Source: DAIQNV01 sp038748775 (lineage in GTDB: Bacteria; Planctomycetota; Phycisphaerae; Phycisphaerales; UBA1924). Taken from it: a stretch of 64,000 nucleotides of DNA. The position numbers and the translations under genes are program-made. This document shows positions 28,593 through 37,969 of the stretch, one piece after another. Every line of letters begins with the position of its first letter. The first letter of the stretch is position 1. The stretch spans positions 1-64,000 of the forward strand of contig JBCDIT010000011.1 in NCBI GenBank assembly GCA_038748775.1. The letters are read 5' to 3'. Below the pieces are notes generated by a model. It was not told the origin of the DNA, searched no databases, and was given only the letters and a program-made list of their open reading frames with translations.

Positions 28593-29987
28593 TCAGGCAC
28601 ACCCAGCAAGGAACGCCGCGATGAACGCGTCGATATCGCTGAGGTCGATGAACCCGAACGGGAACGCGATATCCGCAGCGGCATCGCCAGACCCGAACGC
28701 CGCGATGAACGCGTTGACGTCGCTGAGGTCGAGCACCCCGAACGGCACGGCGGTGTCCGCCGCGTTGCACGCCTGGGTCACTGGGAGTTCGAAGAGGTAC
28801 GCGGCGCCGGCGAAGTCTCCGTTGTCGTCGTCACCTGGGGCCCCGACCACGACCGTGCGTCCCGAAAGAGCGACAGCGTTTCCGAAGGCGTCTCCGAGTT
28901 GTCCGTCGCTCGCGCGCAACGTAGCGAGTTGATCACCTGAGTCGCGACCGAAGACGTACGCGGCGCCCGCTCCGTCTGCGACTTGATCGTCGAAGCGGGC
29001 TCCGATGACAATGAGATCTCCGTCGATATCGACCGACGTCCCGAACTGATCACCATCGCCGGTATCGCTCGCGATCAACGTGAAGAGCTGAGCTCCTGTC
29101 TCCGCATCGAAGACGTAGACCACACCCGAATCGGTACCTCGATCGGTATTCGCAAACGGAGCGCCGACGACGACTACCCCGTCATCGATCGCGACCGACA
29201 ACCCGAAGAAGTCGGACGCTCGACCAACATCTGGCAGGAGCTTGCGAACTTCCTGACCGGTTGCCGCGTCGAATACGTACACCGAGCCCGATTCGGATCC
29301 GTTGTCATCATCGAACGGGGAACTCGCGACGACATAGCTCGAATCGACGGCCACCGCCCTGCCGAAGTTATCAGCGAAGTCGATGTCACTGGCGAAGACC
29401 TTGCCCACACGCGATCGATCATCGATGTCGTAGATGTAGATCGCCCCGCCACCGGCGTTGGCGCCTTCGATGTCACCCGGGGCCCCAACCGCGAGCCAAC
29501 GATCGCTGACACCGAGCGAGAATCCAAAAAACCCGAAGTCGGGACGCTCGCCCACGAAGACGACCCGCTCGGGTTGGAACCGCCCTGCTTGTACGCCGCT
29601 GCTGGTGTCGAAGAGGTACGCAGAGCCAGCCGAGCGTCCGCTGAAACTATTCTCGCTGGCGCCGATAAACGCGACCCCACCGGAAAGACCAACGCTCGCT
29701 CCGAAGACGTCTTCGGCCGCGGTGTCGTTCGCGATGAGTTGCCGGATCGCAGAACCGCTCGAAACGTTGAAAAGCAGCGCCGTCCCGGACGAGTCCCCTC
29801 GCCCGTCATCGAATGGCGACCCGACGAGCACCGTGTCGCCGTCGATCGCGACGGAGAGGCCGAATTGATCCTCGGCGCGACCGGTTGGGTCGAGAATCTT
29901 GCGCGACTCGGTGATCAACTGGCCCGAGGCGGCAACGGACATCGTGGCCACGACTCCAACGATCAGGGTTCGACGCTCAACGACCAT
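28593..29987 (-). CDS. secreted FG-GAP beta-propeller protein with GC-type dockerin tail
   Basis: A 464-aa protein starting MVVERRTLIVGVVATMSVAA, cut near SGQLITES. Seven or so blades of about 50 residues share the pattern D.FG.SVA.DG..V.VG.PF.D..G..SG..Y.FD..TG, typical of FG-GAP/integrin-alpha-like propellers. Two dockerin units (CNAADTAVPFGVLDLSDVNA and AFPFGFIDLSDIDAF) end AFLAGCA. Such propellers mediate binding rather than catalysis. A paralogue of the same design lies at 43.2-44.5 kb. The frame stays open upstream, but the ATG at 29987 directly precedes the signal peptide. Confidence 0.87.
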   Translation of the reverse strand: MVVERRTLIVGVVATMSVAASGQLITESRKILDPTGRAEDQFGLSVAIDGDTVLVGSPFDDGRGDSSGTALLFNVSSGSAIRQLIANDTAAEDVFGASVGLSGGVAFIGASENSFSGRSAGSAYLFDTSSGVQAGRFQPERVVFVGERPDFGFFGFSLGVSDRWLAVGAPGDIEGANAGGGAIYIYDIDDRSRVGKVFASDIDFADNFGRAVAVDSSYVVASSPFDDDNGSESGSVYVFDAATGQEVRKLLPDVGRASDFFGLSVAIDDGVVVVGAPFANTDRGTDSGVVYVFDAETGAQLFTLIASDTGDGDQFGTSVDIDGDLIVIGARFDDQVADGAGAAYVFGRDSGDQLATLRASDGQLGDAFGNAVALSGRTVVVGAPGDDDNGDFAGAAYLFELPVTQACNAADTAVPFGVLDLSDVNAFIAAFGSGDAAADIAFPFGFIDLSDIDAFIAAFLAGCA

Positions 29988-30115
29988 CCCAACGTCTCCG
30001 ATCTCAGGATTCCACCGGCTCGTGTGATACCGAGGCCACAACGCGTAGGAGCGGCTCGAAATTCCGGGCCCACCTCCCAAACGACCGATCGGCGTGAGTT
30101 CTGCCCAAATGCAAA

Positions 30116-30140
30116 CGAGCCGGGGCGATGCGCCGGCTCG
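30116..30140 (-). terminator. intrinsic terminator of the VCBS gene at 30-32 kb
   Basis: On the minus strand CGAGCCGG / CCGGCTCG form a perfect 8-bp stem with a 9-nt loop, followed by TTTGCATTTGGG, 24 bp past the stop codon. Confidence 0.65.
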
Positions 30141-30163
30141 CTTCGAAACATGATGCAGCTTGC

Positions 30164-32182
30164 TTACGGGCAGCCGGCCAAGAAATCGGCGATGAACGCG
30201 TCTATGTCGCTCAGATCGACCACACCGATTGGTTCAACCAAGTCGGCGAGCGGGTCGGACAGCAGGAACGCCGCGATAAAAGCGTCTATGTCGCTCAGAT
30301 CGGTGACGCCAAAGGGGAGGGCGAGATCGGCGGTGTTGCACGGCGTCGGGCCGGCCGCGGTGCAACCGTTCCTGAACACCCGGATGCCGTCAGGGTCGGA
30401 GAACGAAAACTGGTCAGCAACGATCTCGGGGTCGCCATCTCCATCGAGATCAGCGGCCTCGACTTCACCGGTATTGAGCACGCCCGGCACCAACGTCGGC
30501 GCACCGAGGCCCCCGGCCCCGTCGTTCAGCAGCACCGCAACCGAGTCTTCTCCGTTTGCCGCGACCGCGACATCGAGGTCGTTGTCGCCATCAACGTCCG
30601 CGAGAGTTAACGAGCCGGCCCCATCACCCGCTGGGAACGACGGGCCAGCCACGAAGGTCGCGTCACCGTTGTTCTGCAGGACGGTGACAGAGTCCTGGGC
30701 GAAGCTCGTGAACACAAGGTCGATACTCGCGTCGCTGTTGAGCCGGCCGGCCCGAATCGAACTCGGATCGACAACCGGGATCGTTGCGCCCGGGGTGAAC
30801 CCCGCGGTGCCGTCGTTGAGGAAGATCTGGATCGTATCGATCGCTCCGATCACGACAGCGATATCCACGTCTTCGTCTGCATCGAAGTCTGCAAGCTCGA
30901 TGTTGCCCGAGCCGTCGGCGAGCGGGATCGACTCCACAAGAGCGAACGTTCCGGCCCCATCGTTCAGGTAGAGATTCAGCAGGTCGTCAAACCCAGATCC
31001 ATCGACGATGTCGATCGCGCCGTCTCCGTTGAGATCGGCGGCTTCCACGTCTGTGGGAAAGTCTGTGGTGTTCTCGAACTTTTGCGACAGGGTGAACGTC
31101 CCGTCGCCGTTGCCGAAGAGTACCTCGAGACCGTCGTCGGTCGATCCAACGACAGCCGCGTCGATAATGCCGTCGTCGTTGAAGTGAGCGAGGGTGAGCC
31201 CCCGCGAGCTCCTGTCGACCGCGGCGCCGGGGTTGAGGATAAAATCGTCGAACGTCCCGTCGCCCCGGTTCAAGATGGTCACCAGTTCGTCGATCGAACC
31301 GAACGAGCCGACCGAGGCAACGATATCAACGTGCCCATCGTTGTCGACGTCCGCCAGCTCGACGTGGCGTGCGTCGATATCGACCGGGAGGAACTGGCTG
31401 GCCGAGCCAAAGCTCCCGCTCGGGTTGTCGCCCTCGTCGCAAGGGAAGACGACCGACGACTCCAGCTCGAAAGTCTCATCGATAAGTGCCGGCGCCGCGA
31501 TGATGCTGAAGTCCGACCCCAAGACGTTCGCACCGAAGAGGTTGAACGAGAACGGGAGACCAACGCGCTGCACCAGCGCCCCATCGCGGACGAGCAGCTC
31601 GTACTCGAGCGCCGGGAAATCTGTGACGAAGTCGTTGAAGATGGACACGTCGAAGTCGACGGGATCGGCGCCGGCACCGCTCAGCGTGAACGTCCCCAGC
31701 GCCCGGGCGAGCAACCCGTCGTAATCAACGAGCGCGCTCCCGGGCCCGTCGATCACCTCGAACGACCGATCCACCGTCCCATCGTCACGAAGATCGAGCG
31801 CGAGGTCATCGCTCCTGATCGCGATAACAACGTCTCCCCCAAAGCCGAAGGGCGTGAGGTCGATCCTCGGGTCGTCCTCGAACACCAGGCGCAGGTTGGT
31901 CACCCGAAAGTCGAGGACCTCGACGGCAACATCATCAACCGTCGGAGCGGTTGCGAGCGTCGCGACGGTCTGAGCTTTGAAGAGCACGTCGACCTGATCC
32001 AGCCCGATCAGAAGGACCGGCTGATCGGGCGGCGACGTCGGGTCGTTCGCGTCGATCTGAAGCTGAACGCGGATGACGCGCTCGTACTCGCCTGTGACCG
32101 TGACCTGCCCGGCCGCGACAGCGCTGAAGCCCGCCATCGCAATCGTCGCTCCAATTCTGCTCGGTCTTTCAAGTCGCATCAT
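30164..32182 (-). CDS. secreted VCBS/FG-GAP repeat protein with GC-type dockerin tail (paralogue 1)
   Basis: A 672-aa protein with signal peptide ending AVAAG|QVTVTGEY. A 220-residue N-domain of unknown type starts with VTGEYERVIRVQLQID and is shared with the proteins at 32.5-34.5 and 40.8-42.8 kb. About seven VCBS/FG-GAP calcium-type repeats follow, for example VELADVDNDGHVDIVASVG and VEAADLNGDGAIDIVDGSG. The tail is CNTADLALPFGVTDLSDIDA plus a second unit ending DFLAGCP. GGAGGG precedes two adjacent ATG codons; the second (32179) has the better spacing, so the start may be one residue later. It is probably an adhesin or ligand-binding propeller. Confidence 0.88.
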   Translation of the reverse strand: MMRLERPSRIGATIAMAGFSAVAAGQVTVTGEYERVIRVQLQIDANDPTSPPDQPVLLIGLDQVDVLFKAQTVATLATAPTVDDVAVEVLDFRVTNLRLVFEDDPRIDLTPFGFGGDVVIAIRSDDLALDLRDDGTVDRSFEVIDGPGSALVDYDGLLARALGTFTLSGAGADPVDFDVSIFNDFVTDFPALEYELLVRDGALVQRVGLPFSFNLFGANVLGSDFSIIAAPALIDETFELESSVVFPCDEGDNPSGSFGSASQFLPVDIDARHVELADVDNDGHVDIVASVGSFGSIDELVTILNRGDGTFDDFILNPGAAVDRSSRGLTLAHFNDDGIIDAAVVGSTDDGLEVLFGNGDGTFTLSQKFENTTDFPTDVEAADLNGDGAIDIVDGSGFDDLLNLYLNDGAGTFALVESIPLADGSGNIELADFDADEDVDIAVVIGAIDTIQIFLNDGTAGFTPGATIPVVDPSSIRAGRLNSDASIDLVFTSFAQDSVTVLQNNGDATFVAGPSFPAGDGAGSLTLADVDGDNDLDVAVAANGEDSVAVLLNDGAGGLGAPTLVPGVLNTGEVEAADLDGDGDPEIVADQFSFSDPDGIRVFRNGCTAAGPTPCNTADLALPFGVTDLSDIDAFIAAFLLSDPLADLVEPIGVVDLSDIDAFIADFLAGCP

Positions 32183-32394
32183 GACCCTCCGCTTCCAGAA
32201 CCAGTCCGAGAACGCCGCTTCCAACACGCCGCCGTTGTCAATGACGTCAACCAGACGGGTGGAGCGCAACGACCTGCGGCGGTTTCGAACGACTTTGCCT
32301 TGAAAACCCACCCGACAGCGCCGGCACGTAGACACCACGAGGCACGCGCAACGATCTCGGAGAAAATCTGAGATGAAGTCACGATTCTCAAGCC

Positions 32395-32422
32395 GTGCGC
32401 CGGCCCGTCGACCGGCGCACGA
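32395..32422 (-). terminator. hairpin after the VCBS gene at 32.5-34.5 kb
   Basis: CGTGCGCCGG and CCGGCGCACG form a perfect 10-bp stem with an 8-nt loop, about 35 bp past the stop codon. The following minus-strand bases (GCTTGAGAATCGTG) are only weakly T-rich. Its position between tandem genes suggests separate transcripts. Confidence 0.6.
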
Positions 32423-32457
32423 TCGGTGCGAACCCCCACCGTCCGCGTTGAATGGGG

Positions 32458-34458
32458 TTAGGGGCATCCGGCCAAGAACGCCGCGATGAAGGCGTCGATG
32501 TCACCGAGGTCCACAACTCCGAACGGCGCGACCAGATCGGCCCCGGACGCGGACACCAAGAAGAACGCGATGAACGCATCGATGTCGCCAAGGTCAGTGA
32601 TGCCAAACGGGAGAGCAAGGTCGGCGACGCTGCAGGGCGTCGGGCCCGATTCGGTGCAACCGTTGAGGAACACCTTGATCCCGTCCGGGTCAGAGAACGA
32701 GAACTGATCGGCGACAATCTCGACGTCCCCGTCTCCATCGAGGTCCGCCGACTCGATCTCCGCCGTCCCGTCGACGCCCGGGACGAGTGTCGGAGCGCCC
32801 AGAGCCCCGGAGCCGTCGTTGAGAAGCACCGAAACCGCGTCGTCGACGTTCGCGGCCAGCGCGACGTCGAGGTCGAGGTCACCATCGAAGTCACCCAGGG
32901 TGATCCCGCTCGCGCCGTCGCCTGCGGGGAACGACGCCCCGGGCGCAAACGTCGCGTCCCCGTTGTTGAGCAGGACGGTAACCGAGTCCTGGGTGAAGCT
33001 GCTCACAGCGAAGTCGATGCCACCGACCCCGTCGAGCTGACCCGCACGCATCGAGTTCGGATCGAGCACAGGGATCGACGCCCCGGGGGTGAAGCCGGCG
33101 GCGCCGTCGTTGAGGAGGATCTCGATCGAGTCGGTCCCGGCGCTCACCACGGCGATGTCTGTGGCCCCGTCTCCGTTGAGGTCCTCGAGCACGATGCCAA
33201 GCGGAAGATCACCGATCGGGATCGTCTGGTCGATCGCGAACTGCCCGGTCCCGTCGTTGAGATAGACGTTGATGGCGTCACCAAACCGGGAGGAATCAAC
33301 GATATCGATCGCGCCGTCCCCGTTGAGATCGGCCGCGGCGACACCGGCGATCGGGGAGCTCGTCGTGTCCTCGAACTTCTGCGAGAGTGTGAATGTCCCG
33401 TCGCCGGCACCGAACAGCACCTCGAGCCCGTTGTCGTTGGTTCCGATGACCGCCGCGTCGATGATCCCATCGTCGTTGAAGTGCGCGAGCGTGAGCCCGC
33501 TCGAGTTCCGATCAACCGGAGCACCGAGCGGAACGATGAAGTCGCTGAAAGTTCCGTCGCCAAAGTTCAAGAGCGTGATGAGCCGGTCGTCTGCCCCGAC
33601 GCCGATCGCGGCGACGATATCGATGTCGCCGTCGTTGTCCGCGTCCGCCAGCTCGAAGTTCCTGGCGTCAAAGCCGGCGGGGATGAACTGGCCGGCCCCG
33701 CCGAAGGTACCCGACGGGTTCGCGGCCTCGTCGCAAGGCTCGATCAACGGAGACGCGACGGTGAAATCATCACCGATGTTCACCGGGGTGAACGTGAAGT
33801 TCGTCGCGGCCCCGTTCACGTCGAGCCCAACGAAGATGATGTCCACCAGGGGCATCCCGGTCTTCTGAACAACTTCCCCGTTCTCGACCGCGATCTCGTA
33901 GGTCGCTTGGACACCCCCCAGATCGAAGTCACCGAAGCTGCGCAGCTCGAACACAAGCGGGTCGGGGACGTCGAGGACATCGACCGAAATCGTCCCGAGC
34001 GCCTGGCCCACGCCCGACAGGTACTCGACATCGAACAGCCCCGGGCCGGTGGGCGTGACGTTGACATCCGTCGGTGCTCTGTCACGGAGTTCGAACGCGA
34101 TCCCCTCGGTGTTGATCGTGAACACCGGCGGCTCACCGAAGTCGCCGAGAGGGATGGCCATGTCGTCCTCGAACACCACCGTGAGGCTCGTCACCCGAAA
34201 CGAGAGCACGTCCACGTCGGTATTCCCGACCGTCGGCATCTCCGACAGCACGACCTCGGTCCGCGAGCGGATCTCGATGGTCGACCGATCATCCCCAACG
34301 AAGAAGAACTGCGAGTTCGGATCCGGGGTGATGATCTGCGCGGTCACGTCGAGCCGCTTGCTGTACTCACCAAGCACCGTGACCTGCGCACACGCCGAAG
34401 CCGCGAGCCCGGCCGAGACCACCAACGCAAACAGACGACCCATGTTCCCAGTCCGCAT
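32458..34458 (-). CDS. secreted VCBS/FG-GAP repeat protein with GC-type dockerin tail (paralogue 2)
   Basis: A 666-aa protein starting MRTGNMGRLFALVVSAG with a GAGG ribosome site; the signal peptide ends ASACA|QVTVLGEY. It has the same plan as its downstream neighbour: an N-domain (VLGEYSKRLDVTAQI...), a Cys-containing junction PCDEAANPSGTFGGAGQF, and at least seven repeats such as FELADADNDGDIDIVAAIG and SGITLGDFDGDLDLDVALA. The Asp-rich DxDxDG loops probably bind calcium. The tail is CSVADLALPFGITDLGDIDA plus a second unit ending AAFLAGCP. The very similar repeats and tail point to tandem duplication with paralogue 1. Confidence 0.88.
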   Translation of the reverse strand: MRTGNMGRLFALVVSAGLAASACAQVTVLGEYSKRLDVTAQIITPDPNSQFFFVGDDRSTIEIRSRTEVVLSEMPTVGNTDVDVLSFRVTSLTVVFEDDMAIPLGDFGEPPVFTINTEGIAFELRDRAPTDVNVTPTGPGLFDVEYLSGVGQALGTISVDVLDVPDPLVFELRSFGDFDLGGVQATYEIAVENGEVVQKTGMPLVDIIFVGLDVNGAATNFTFTPVNIGDDFTVASPLIEPCDEAANPSGTFGGAGQFIPAGFDARNFELADADNDGDIDIVAAIGVGADDRLITLLNFGDGTFSDFIVPLGAPVDRNSSGLTLAHFNDDGIIDAAVIGTNDNGLEVLFGAGDGTFTLSQKFEDTTSSPIAGVAAADLNGDGAIDIVDSSRFGDAINVYLNDGTGQFAIDQTIPIGDLPLGIVLEDLNGDGATDIAVVSAGTDSIEILLNDGAAGFTPGASIPVLDPNSMRAGQLDGVGGIDFAVSSFTQDSVTVLLNNGDATFAPGASFPAGDGASGITLGDFDGDLDLDVALAANVDDAVSVLLNDGSGALGAPTLVPGVDGTAEIESADLDGDGDVEIVADQFSFSDPDGIKVFLNGCTESGPTPCSVADLALPFGITDLGDIDAFIAFFLVSASGADLVAPFGVVDLGDIDAFIAAFLAGCP

Positions 34459-34460
34459 CG

Positions 34461-34868
34461 CTACACCTCAACCCTTGTGTTCCGTTCTAGATCGCATCGC
34501 CCCAGTGGCGACCACACTTCTTCACGGCAAGCCGAATGGAGCGGCGCAATACACCAGCGCGCTTCGAACAAAAATTCCCTTATTCGCCTCTGAGCCACCG
34601 CCCTCTCGCAAACGAACCGCGCGGAGCGCACTGAATTCAAGTATTTTCTTGTGAGATTGCCCACACCGAGGACGTCGATCATCGCGAGCCCGAGACCCCG
34701 GACGCTGAACGCTCGACACAGGAAATCGGTCACAGGCGGGCTCACCGAGACATTCATCTGCTTCGAAAACTCTCCCAACACCGCGACCTGCCCCGCTGCC
34801 AAACCAGCGGTGAACGCCACCACCGAACCCATCACAAAAGCCACGAGGCCCCGATTCTCGATACGCAT
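34461..34868 (-). pseudogene. truncated remnant of a VCBS paralogue (signal peptide plus first strands)
   Basis: From an ATG with AAGGA upstream the frame reads MRIENRGLVAFVMGSVVAF, then TAGLAAGQVAVLGEFSKQMN. That is a working-looking signal peptide followed by the same QVxVLGEYSK opening as the VCBS paralogues. Similarity fades after about 45 residues and the frame then runs 90 residues with an odd composition (Cys, Trp and Arg-rich) to a stop just before the next gene's start. There are no repeats and no dockerin tail. It is best read as the 5' stump of a lost fourth paralogue. A short 135-aa secreted product cannot be excluded. Confidence 0.65.
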
Positions 34869-35173
34869 CACAGTTCCTTCTCGATCACGAACGCGGACTT
34901 CGAACGCGCCGCCCGGATGATGGCTACCGCTTTTCGCGACGAGCCACGTCCCGAGGCGCAACCAAATCGAGTCACTTTGTGACACGTCGCGAGATTCCGT
35001 CGATGATCCGACGCCTCCGTAGGTCGTCCCCAGCGAGCGCATCGAATCTCGCAGAAAACTCCACCTTCTCCGATGTGCGCCGGTGGCCAACGCTCTCTTT
35101 CAAGAGAACGGGCCCCGAGCCGGTGCAACACCGACCGGGGCCCGGGCTATTCAACAGCGCCACGAACCTTCGA
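34869..35173 (-). other. intergenic region with a strong hairpin, no gene seen
   Basis: These 305 bp lie between the PPC-type gene, which stops at 35174, and the VCBS remnant. GGGCCCCG / CGGGGCCC with an inner CGGTG-CAA-CACCG stem at 35110-35143 forms a long, nearly perfect hairpin 30 bp past the stop codon. It is followed by GTTCTCTTG on the minus strand and is a probable terminator. No coding frame is convincing in the rest. Confidence 0.55.
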
Positions 35174-37201
35174 TCAGGGGCAGCCCGCCTGGAACGCAGC
35201 GATGAACGAATCGATATCGCTCAGATCGAACACGCCCATCGGCGCCACCAAGTCCGCGAGCACGTCACCCGCGAGGAACGCTCCGATAAACGCGTCGGTA
35301 TCGCCCAGATCGAGCAGGCCAAACGGCTCGACGACGTCCGCCGCGTTGCACCCGCCGATGATCTCGAATCGGAACAGGTCGAAGCGATCGCGATCCGCGG
35401 TGCGCCCCGAGTACGACAGGTCCCCCGCGACGCCGGCGTAGTCGCCGAGCGGCCCAGCGGGGTCGACGTCGATACGGAACCCGTCGTCGAAGGTGGCACC
35501 GGTGCCCGTCACGCCGAAGTGGTAGACACCCGGGGCGTAGACCCGCTGGATGCGGCTCTCGCCGGTCGAAATGTCATCGTCGTTGACCTCGACCAGCGTG
35601 CCGGTCTCGTCCCACACCGCGATGACGGTGTCAAACTGCGAAGCGAAGGTGTCAATCGAAACCACCTCGCCCGCCGTCCCAATCACACCCAGGTCGGACG
35701 GAACGCCGATCTCGAACGTGTAGAAGTCGACGTCGCCCCCGAAGCCGAGGTCGGTCTGCCGCGAGAGCCCGGAATACTCCAGGGCGTAGTCGCCCGTGTC
35801 CTCATCGCCGTCGACGTCCGTCTGGAAGCCGTCGAAGAATCCGGTGTCGGAGCCGGCGACCGCGACGTAGTAGTTGCCGCGAAGGAAGCCGTCGGGGAAA
35901 TCGAGCCTGGAGAGGCCGCCAGCCCCTCCGTCATCGTTCTCGCGTAGAACCAGGCCGTCGAGGCTATAGAGCGCGATCTCGGTGTCGAGGTCGGGGTCGG
36001 TGCTTGACGTCGCGAGGGCGAACGCCTGCGGGCCCTCGGCGATCTCGCCCAGGTCGACCGTCGCCTCGACGGTGAAGCGGTAGAAATCGGTATCGTCCGC
36101 GCTCTCGATCTCCTGGCCGGTGATCGTGGCGGTCCCGACCGACAGCTCGTAAGGCCCGGTCTCGTTGGAGTCTTTGAAATCCTCAGCGAGCGTAACGAAC
36201 CCGTCTGCGTATTCGGTGCGCCAGTTGTTCGCGGCGATGATGTACTCGCCAGCTTGGAGCGTCGTCTCGATCCTCGCCAAGTCCAAATCCAAGTCTCTGG
36301 CGATCAGGTTCCCGCCCTGACCAAACAACGCGACGTTGGGAAAGAGCGAGCCATTGTCGCGCATTTCGATCCGCACGGTCTGAATCTCGGGAACGTCGCC
36401 GGGGATCAGGATGTCCGGGCCTTCGTCTCGAACGCGAAAGTCGGTCCAAACAACCTCATTCGTCCGGACGAGCAGGTTGAGGACCCCCAAGCCTCCGAGG
36501 TCAAGAAATGCCGAACCTGATTCGGAGTTGGACGACGGATCGGCGAGGAACCGACTGGAAAACGTGGTCTGCTCCCCCGAGAGCGACACGAAGTAGCGGC
36601 CCTCCGGCCGATCGCGGAAGATGATCCGGGTCGACCCCTGATCGGCGTCGTCGCTCCTGAGCAAGATGCCCGTGTCGTCATAGAGCCCCAGCGCTGTCCT
36701 GAAGCTGGCGTTGTCCGTCTCGATGTCGAAGTCGGCCCGGGTCGTCACCACCCTCGAGCTTGGGAAGATGTTGGGCTCGCCCACGTAGAACCGAAAGAAC
36801 CCGGCCGGAGAGCCGAGGTCCCCGAGCTGTTGGGCGTGGACGTTCCCGACGATACTGGCGTCGTTTCCAGAGCCGACGCCGATCGTCGGAATCTGCCAGG
36901 GGGACGAGGGCAAACCAAAGCCACCCCATGACGCGAGGTAGTATGTCCCCTTTGAGAGCTGCAGAGGGAGGGTGAACACGCCGGTCGCAATCGACCGGGC
37001 CTGCCCCACAACCTCACCCCGCCAATCGAAGACAGCGAGGTTGAACGGGAACTGCGGGTCGATGACCGACGCCGACGCAAAGACCGGCGTGCTTTCATCC
37101 CCTATCAGGCCAATGTCGGTCGAGATGGGCTGGGCTCGGACCTCGGCGTTCAAACCGATGACAGCAACGAAAGCGAGCGCAGAGGTCAGGTGTGTGGTCA
37201 T
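35174..37201 (-). CDS. secreted PPC-domain-type protein with GC-type dockerin tail
   Basis: A 675-aa protein starting MTTHLTSALAFVAVIGLNAE (GGGAG upstream), cut near RAQPIS. At least three beta-sandwich units resemble bacterial pre-peptidase C-terminal (PPC/DVUA0089-like) domains: DDTDFYRFTVEATVDLGEI with DTEIALYSLDGLVLRENDDG, GDVDFYTFEIGVP with DTVIAVWDETGTLVEVNDDD, and a degenerate earlier copy. Each carries the D..I.L....G..L..NDD loop. Two dockerin units (CNAADVVEPFGLLDLGDTDA...) end AAFQAGCP. There is no catalytic motif, so a binding or structural role is likely. It is divergent from the sigma factor gene. Confidence 0.86.
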   Translation of the reverse strand: MTTHLTSALAFVAVIGLNAEVRAQPISTDIGLIGDESTPVFASASVIDPQFPFNLAVFDWRGEVVGQARSIATGVFTLPLQLSKGTYYLASWGGFGLPSSPWQIPTIGVGSGNDASIVGNVHAQQLGDLGSPAGFFRFYVGEPNIFPSSRVVTTRADFDIETDNASFRTALGLYDDTGILLRSDDADQGSTRIIFRDRPEGRYFVSLSGEQTTFSSRFLADPSSNSESGSAFLDLGGLGVLNLLVRTNEVVWTDFRVRDEGPDILIPGDVPEIQTVRIEMRDNGSLFPNVALFGQGGNLIARDLDLDLARIETTLQAGEYIIAANNWRTEYADGFVTLAEDFKDSNETGPYELSVGTATITGQEIESADDTDFYRFTVEATVDLGEIAEGPQAFALATSSTDPDLDTEIALYSLDGLVLRENDDGGAGGLSRLDFPDGFLRGNYYVAVAGSDTGFFDGFQTDVDGDEDTGDYALEYSGLSRQTDLGFGGDVDFYTFEIGVPSDLGVIGTAGEVVSIDTFASQFDTVIAVWDETGTLVEVNDDDISTGESRIQRVYAPGVYHFGVTGTGATFDDGFRIDVDPAGPLGDYAGVAGDLSYSGRTADRDRFDLFRFEIIGGCNAADVVEPFGLLDLGDTDAFIGAFLAGDVLADLVAPMGVFDLSDIDSFIAAFQAGCP

Positions 37202-37381
37202 ATCACGATCTCCCACCGCAGGGTTCAGTGGAGAGGAGCGACACCGCCCCTCGATCTAAAGACCTCGTAGGCCGGTGGGATCTCACGAACCGTTGTAGCG
37301 GTTCTTTTTGAGTTTCACCGGTATTGGGCATCAGGCTCGCGCTGTAGACTGCCGTCGGGCGAAGATGCCGAGAGTCAAACA

Positions 37382-37969
37382 ATGGACGCCTCCACTCCAC
37401 ATCCCAGGCCTAACGAGGTGGCGGAGATGTTCGCGAGCGCCGCGACAGACGGGTCGGCCGCCGAGCGCCTCACGCCGCTTCTGTACGAGGAGCTCCGAGC
37501 GCTCGCGGCGTCGTACTTCACCTCACGCCGGCGCGACCACACGCTGCAACCGACCGCGGTCGTCAACGAGGCCTACGTGCGGCTCGTCGGCAACAGCCAA
37601 CTCGAAGCCCGAGACAGGGCACACTTCTTCAACATCGCGGCCAAGGCGATGCGCCACGTGCTCGCCGACCACGCGCGCCGGAGACGCGCCGAGAAGCGTG
37701 GGGGCGACGCCGCGCGCGTCACGCTCGCGGGGCTCGACGTCGAGGAACCGGATCGCGCATTCGACGCGAGCAACGTTCACGAGGCCCTCGACGAGCTCGC
37801 GGCGATCGACGAGCGCCGGGCCCGTGTCGTTGAGCTGCGTTTCTTTGGAGGCTTGACCATCGAGCAGATCGCCGAGTCACTCGGAGTCACGACGCGCACG
37901 ATCGACAAGGACTGGCGGTTCGCGAAGGCTTGGCTCCGCGATCGGCTCAACACCGGGGGCGCGTCGTGA
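37382..37969 (+). CDS. ECF-type RNA polymerase sigma factor (planctomycete/acidobacterial ECF family)
   Basis: A 195-aa protein. Region 2 is seen in LLYEELRALAASYF and TLQPTAVVNEAYVRLVG. ARDRAHFFNIAAKAMRHVLA-type helices follow, and region 4 carries the helix-turn-helix (LTIEQIAESLGVTTRTIDKD). The TLQPTALVxEAYLRL block is the hallmark of the sigma70_ECF family (PF07638) common in planctomycetes. Its stop overlaps the GTG start of a Ser/Thr kinase by four bases, a fixed pairing in this phylum in which the kinase is thought to control the sigma factor. It lies in the middle of the dockerin-protein array. Confidence 0.93.
   Translation: MDASTPHPRPNEVAEMFASAATDGSAAERLTPLLYEELRALAASYFTSRRRDHTLQPTAVVNEAYVRLVGNSQLEARDRAHFFNIAAKAMRHVLADHARRRRAEKRGGDAARVTLAGLDVEEPDRAFDASNVHEALDELAAIDERRARVVELRFFGGLTIEQIAESLGVTTRTIDKDWRFAKAWLRDRLNTGGAS

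Noticed and set aside
32452..34593. 713-codon plus-strand frame opposite a VCBS gene
   Set aside because: Produced by Asp/Gly-rich repeat codons read in reverse; repetitive Val/Asp/Arg composition and no signal peptide.
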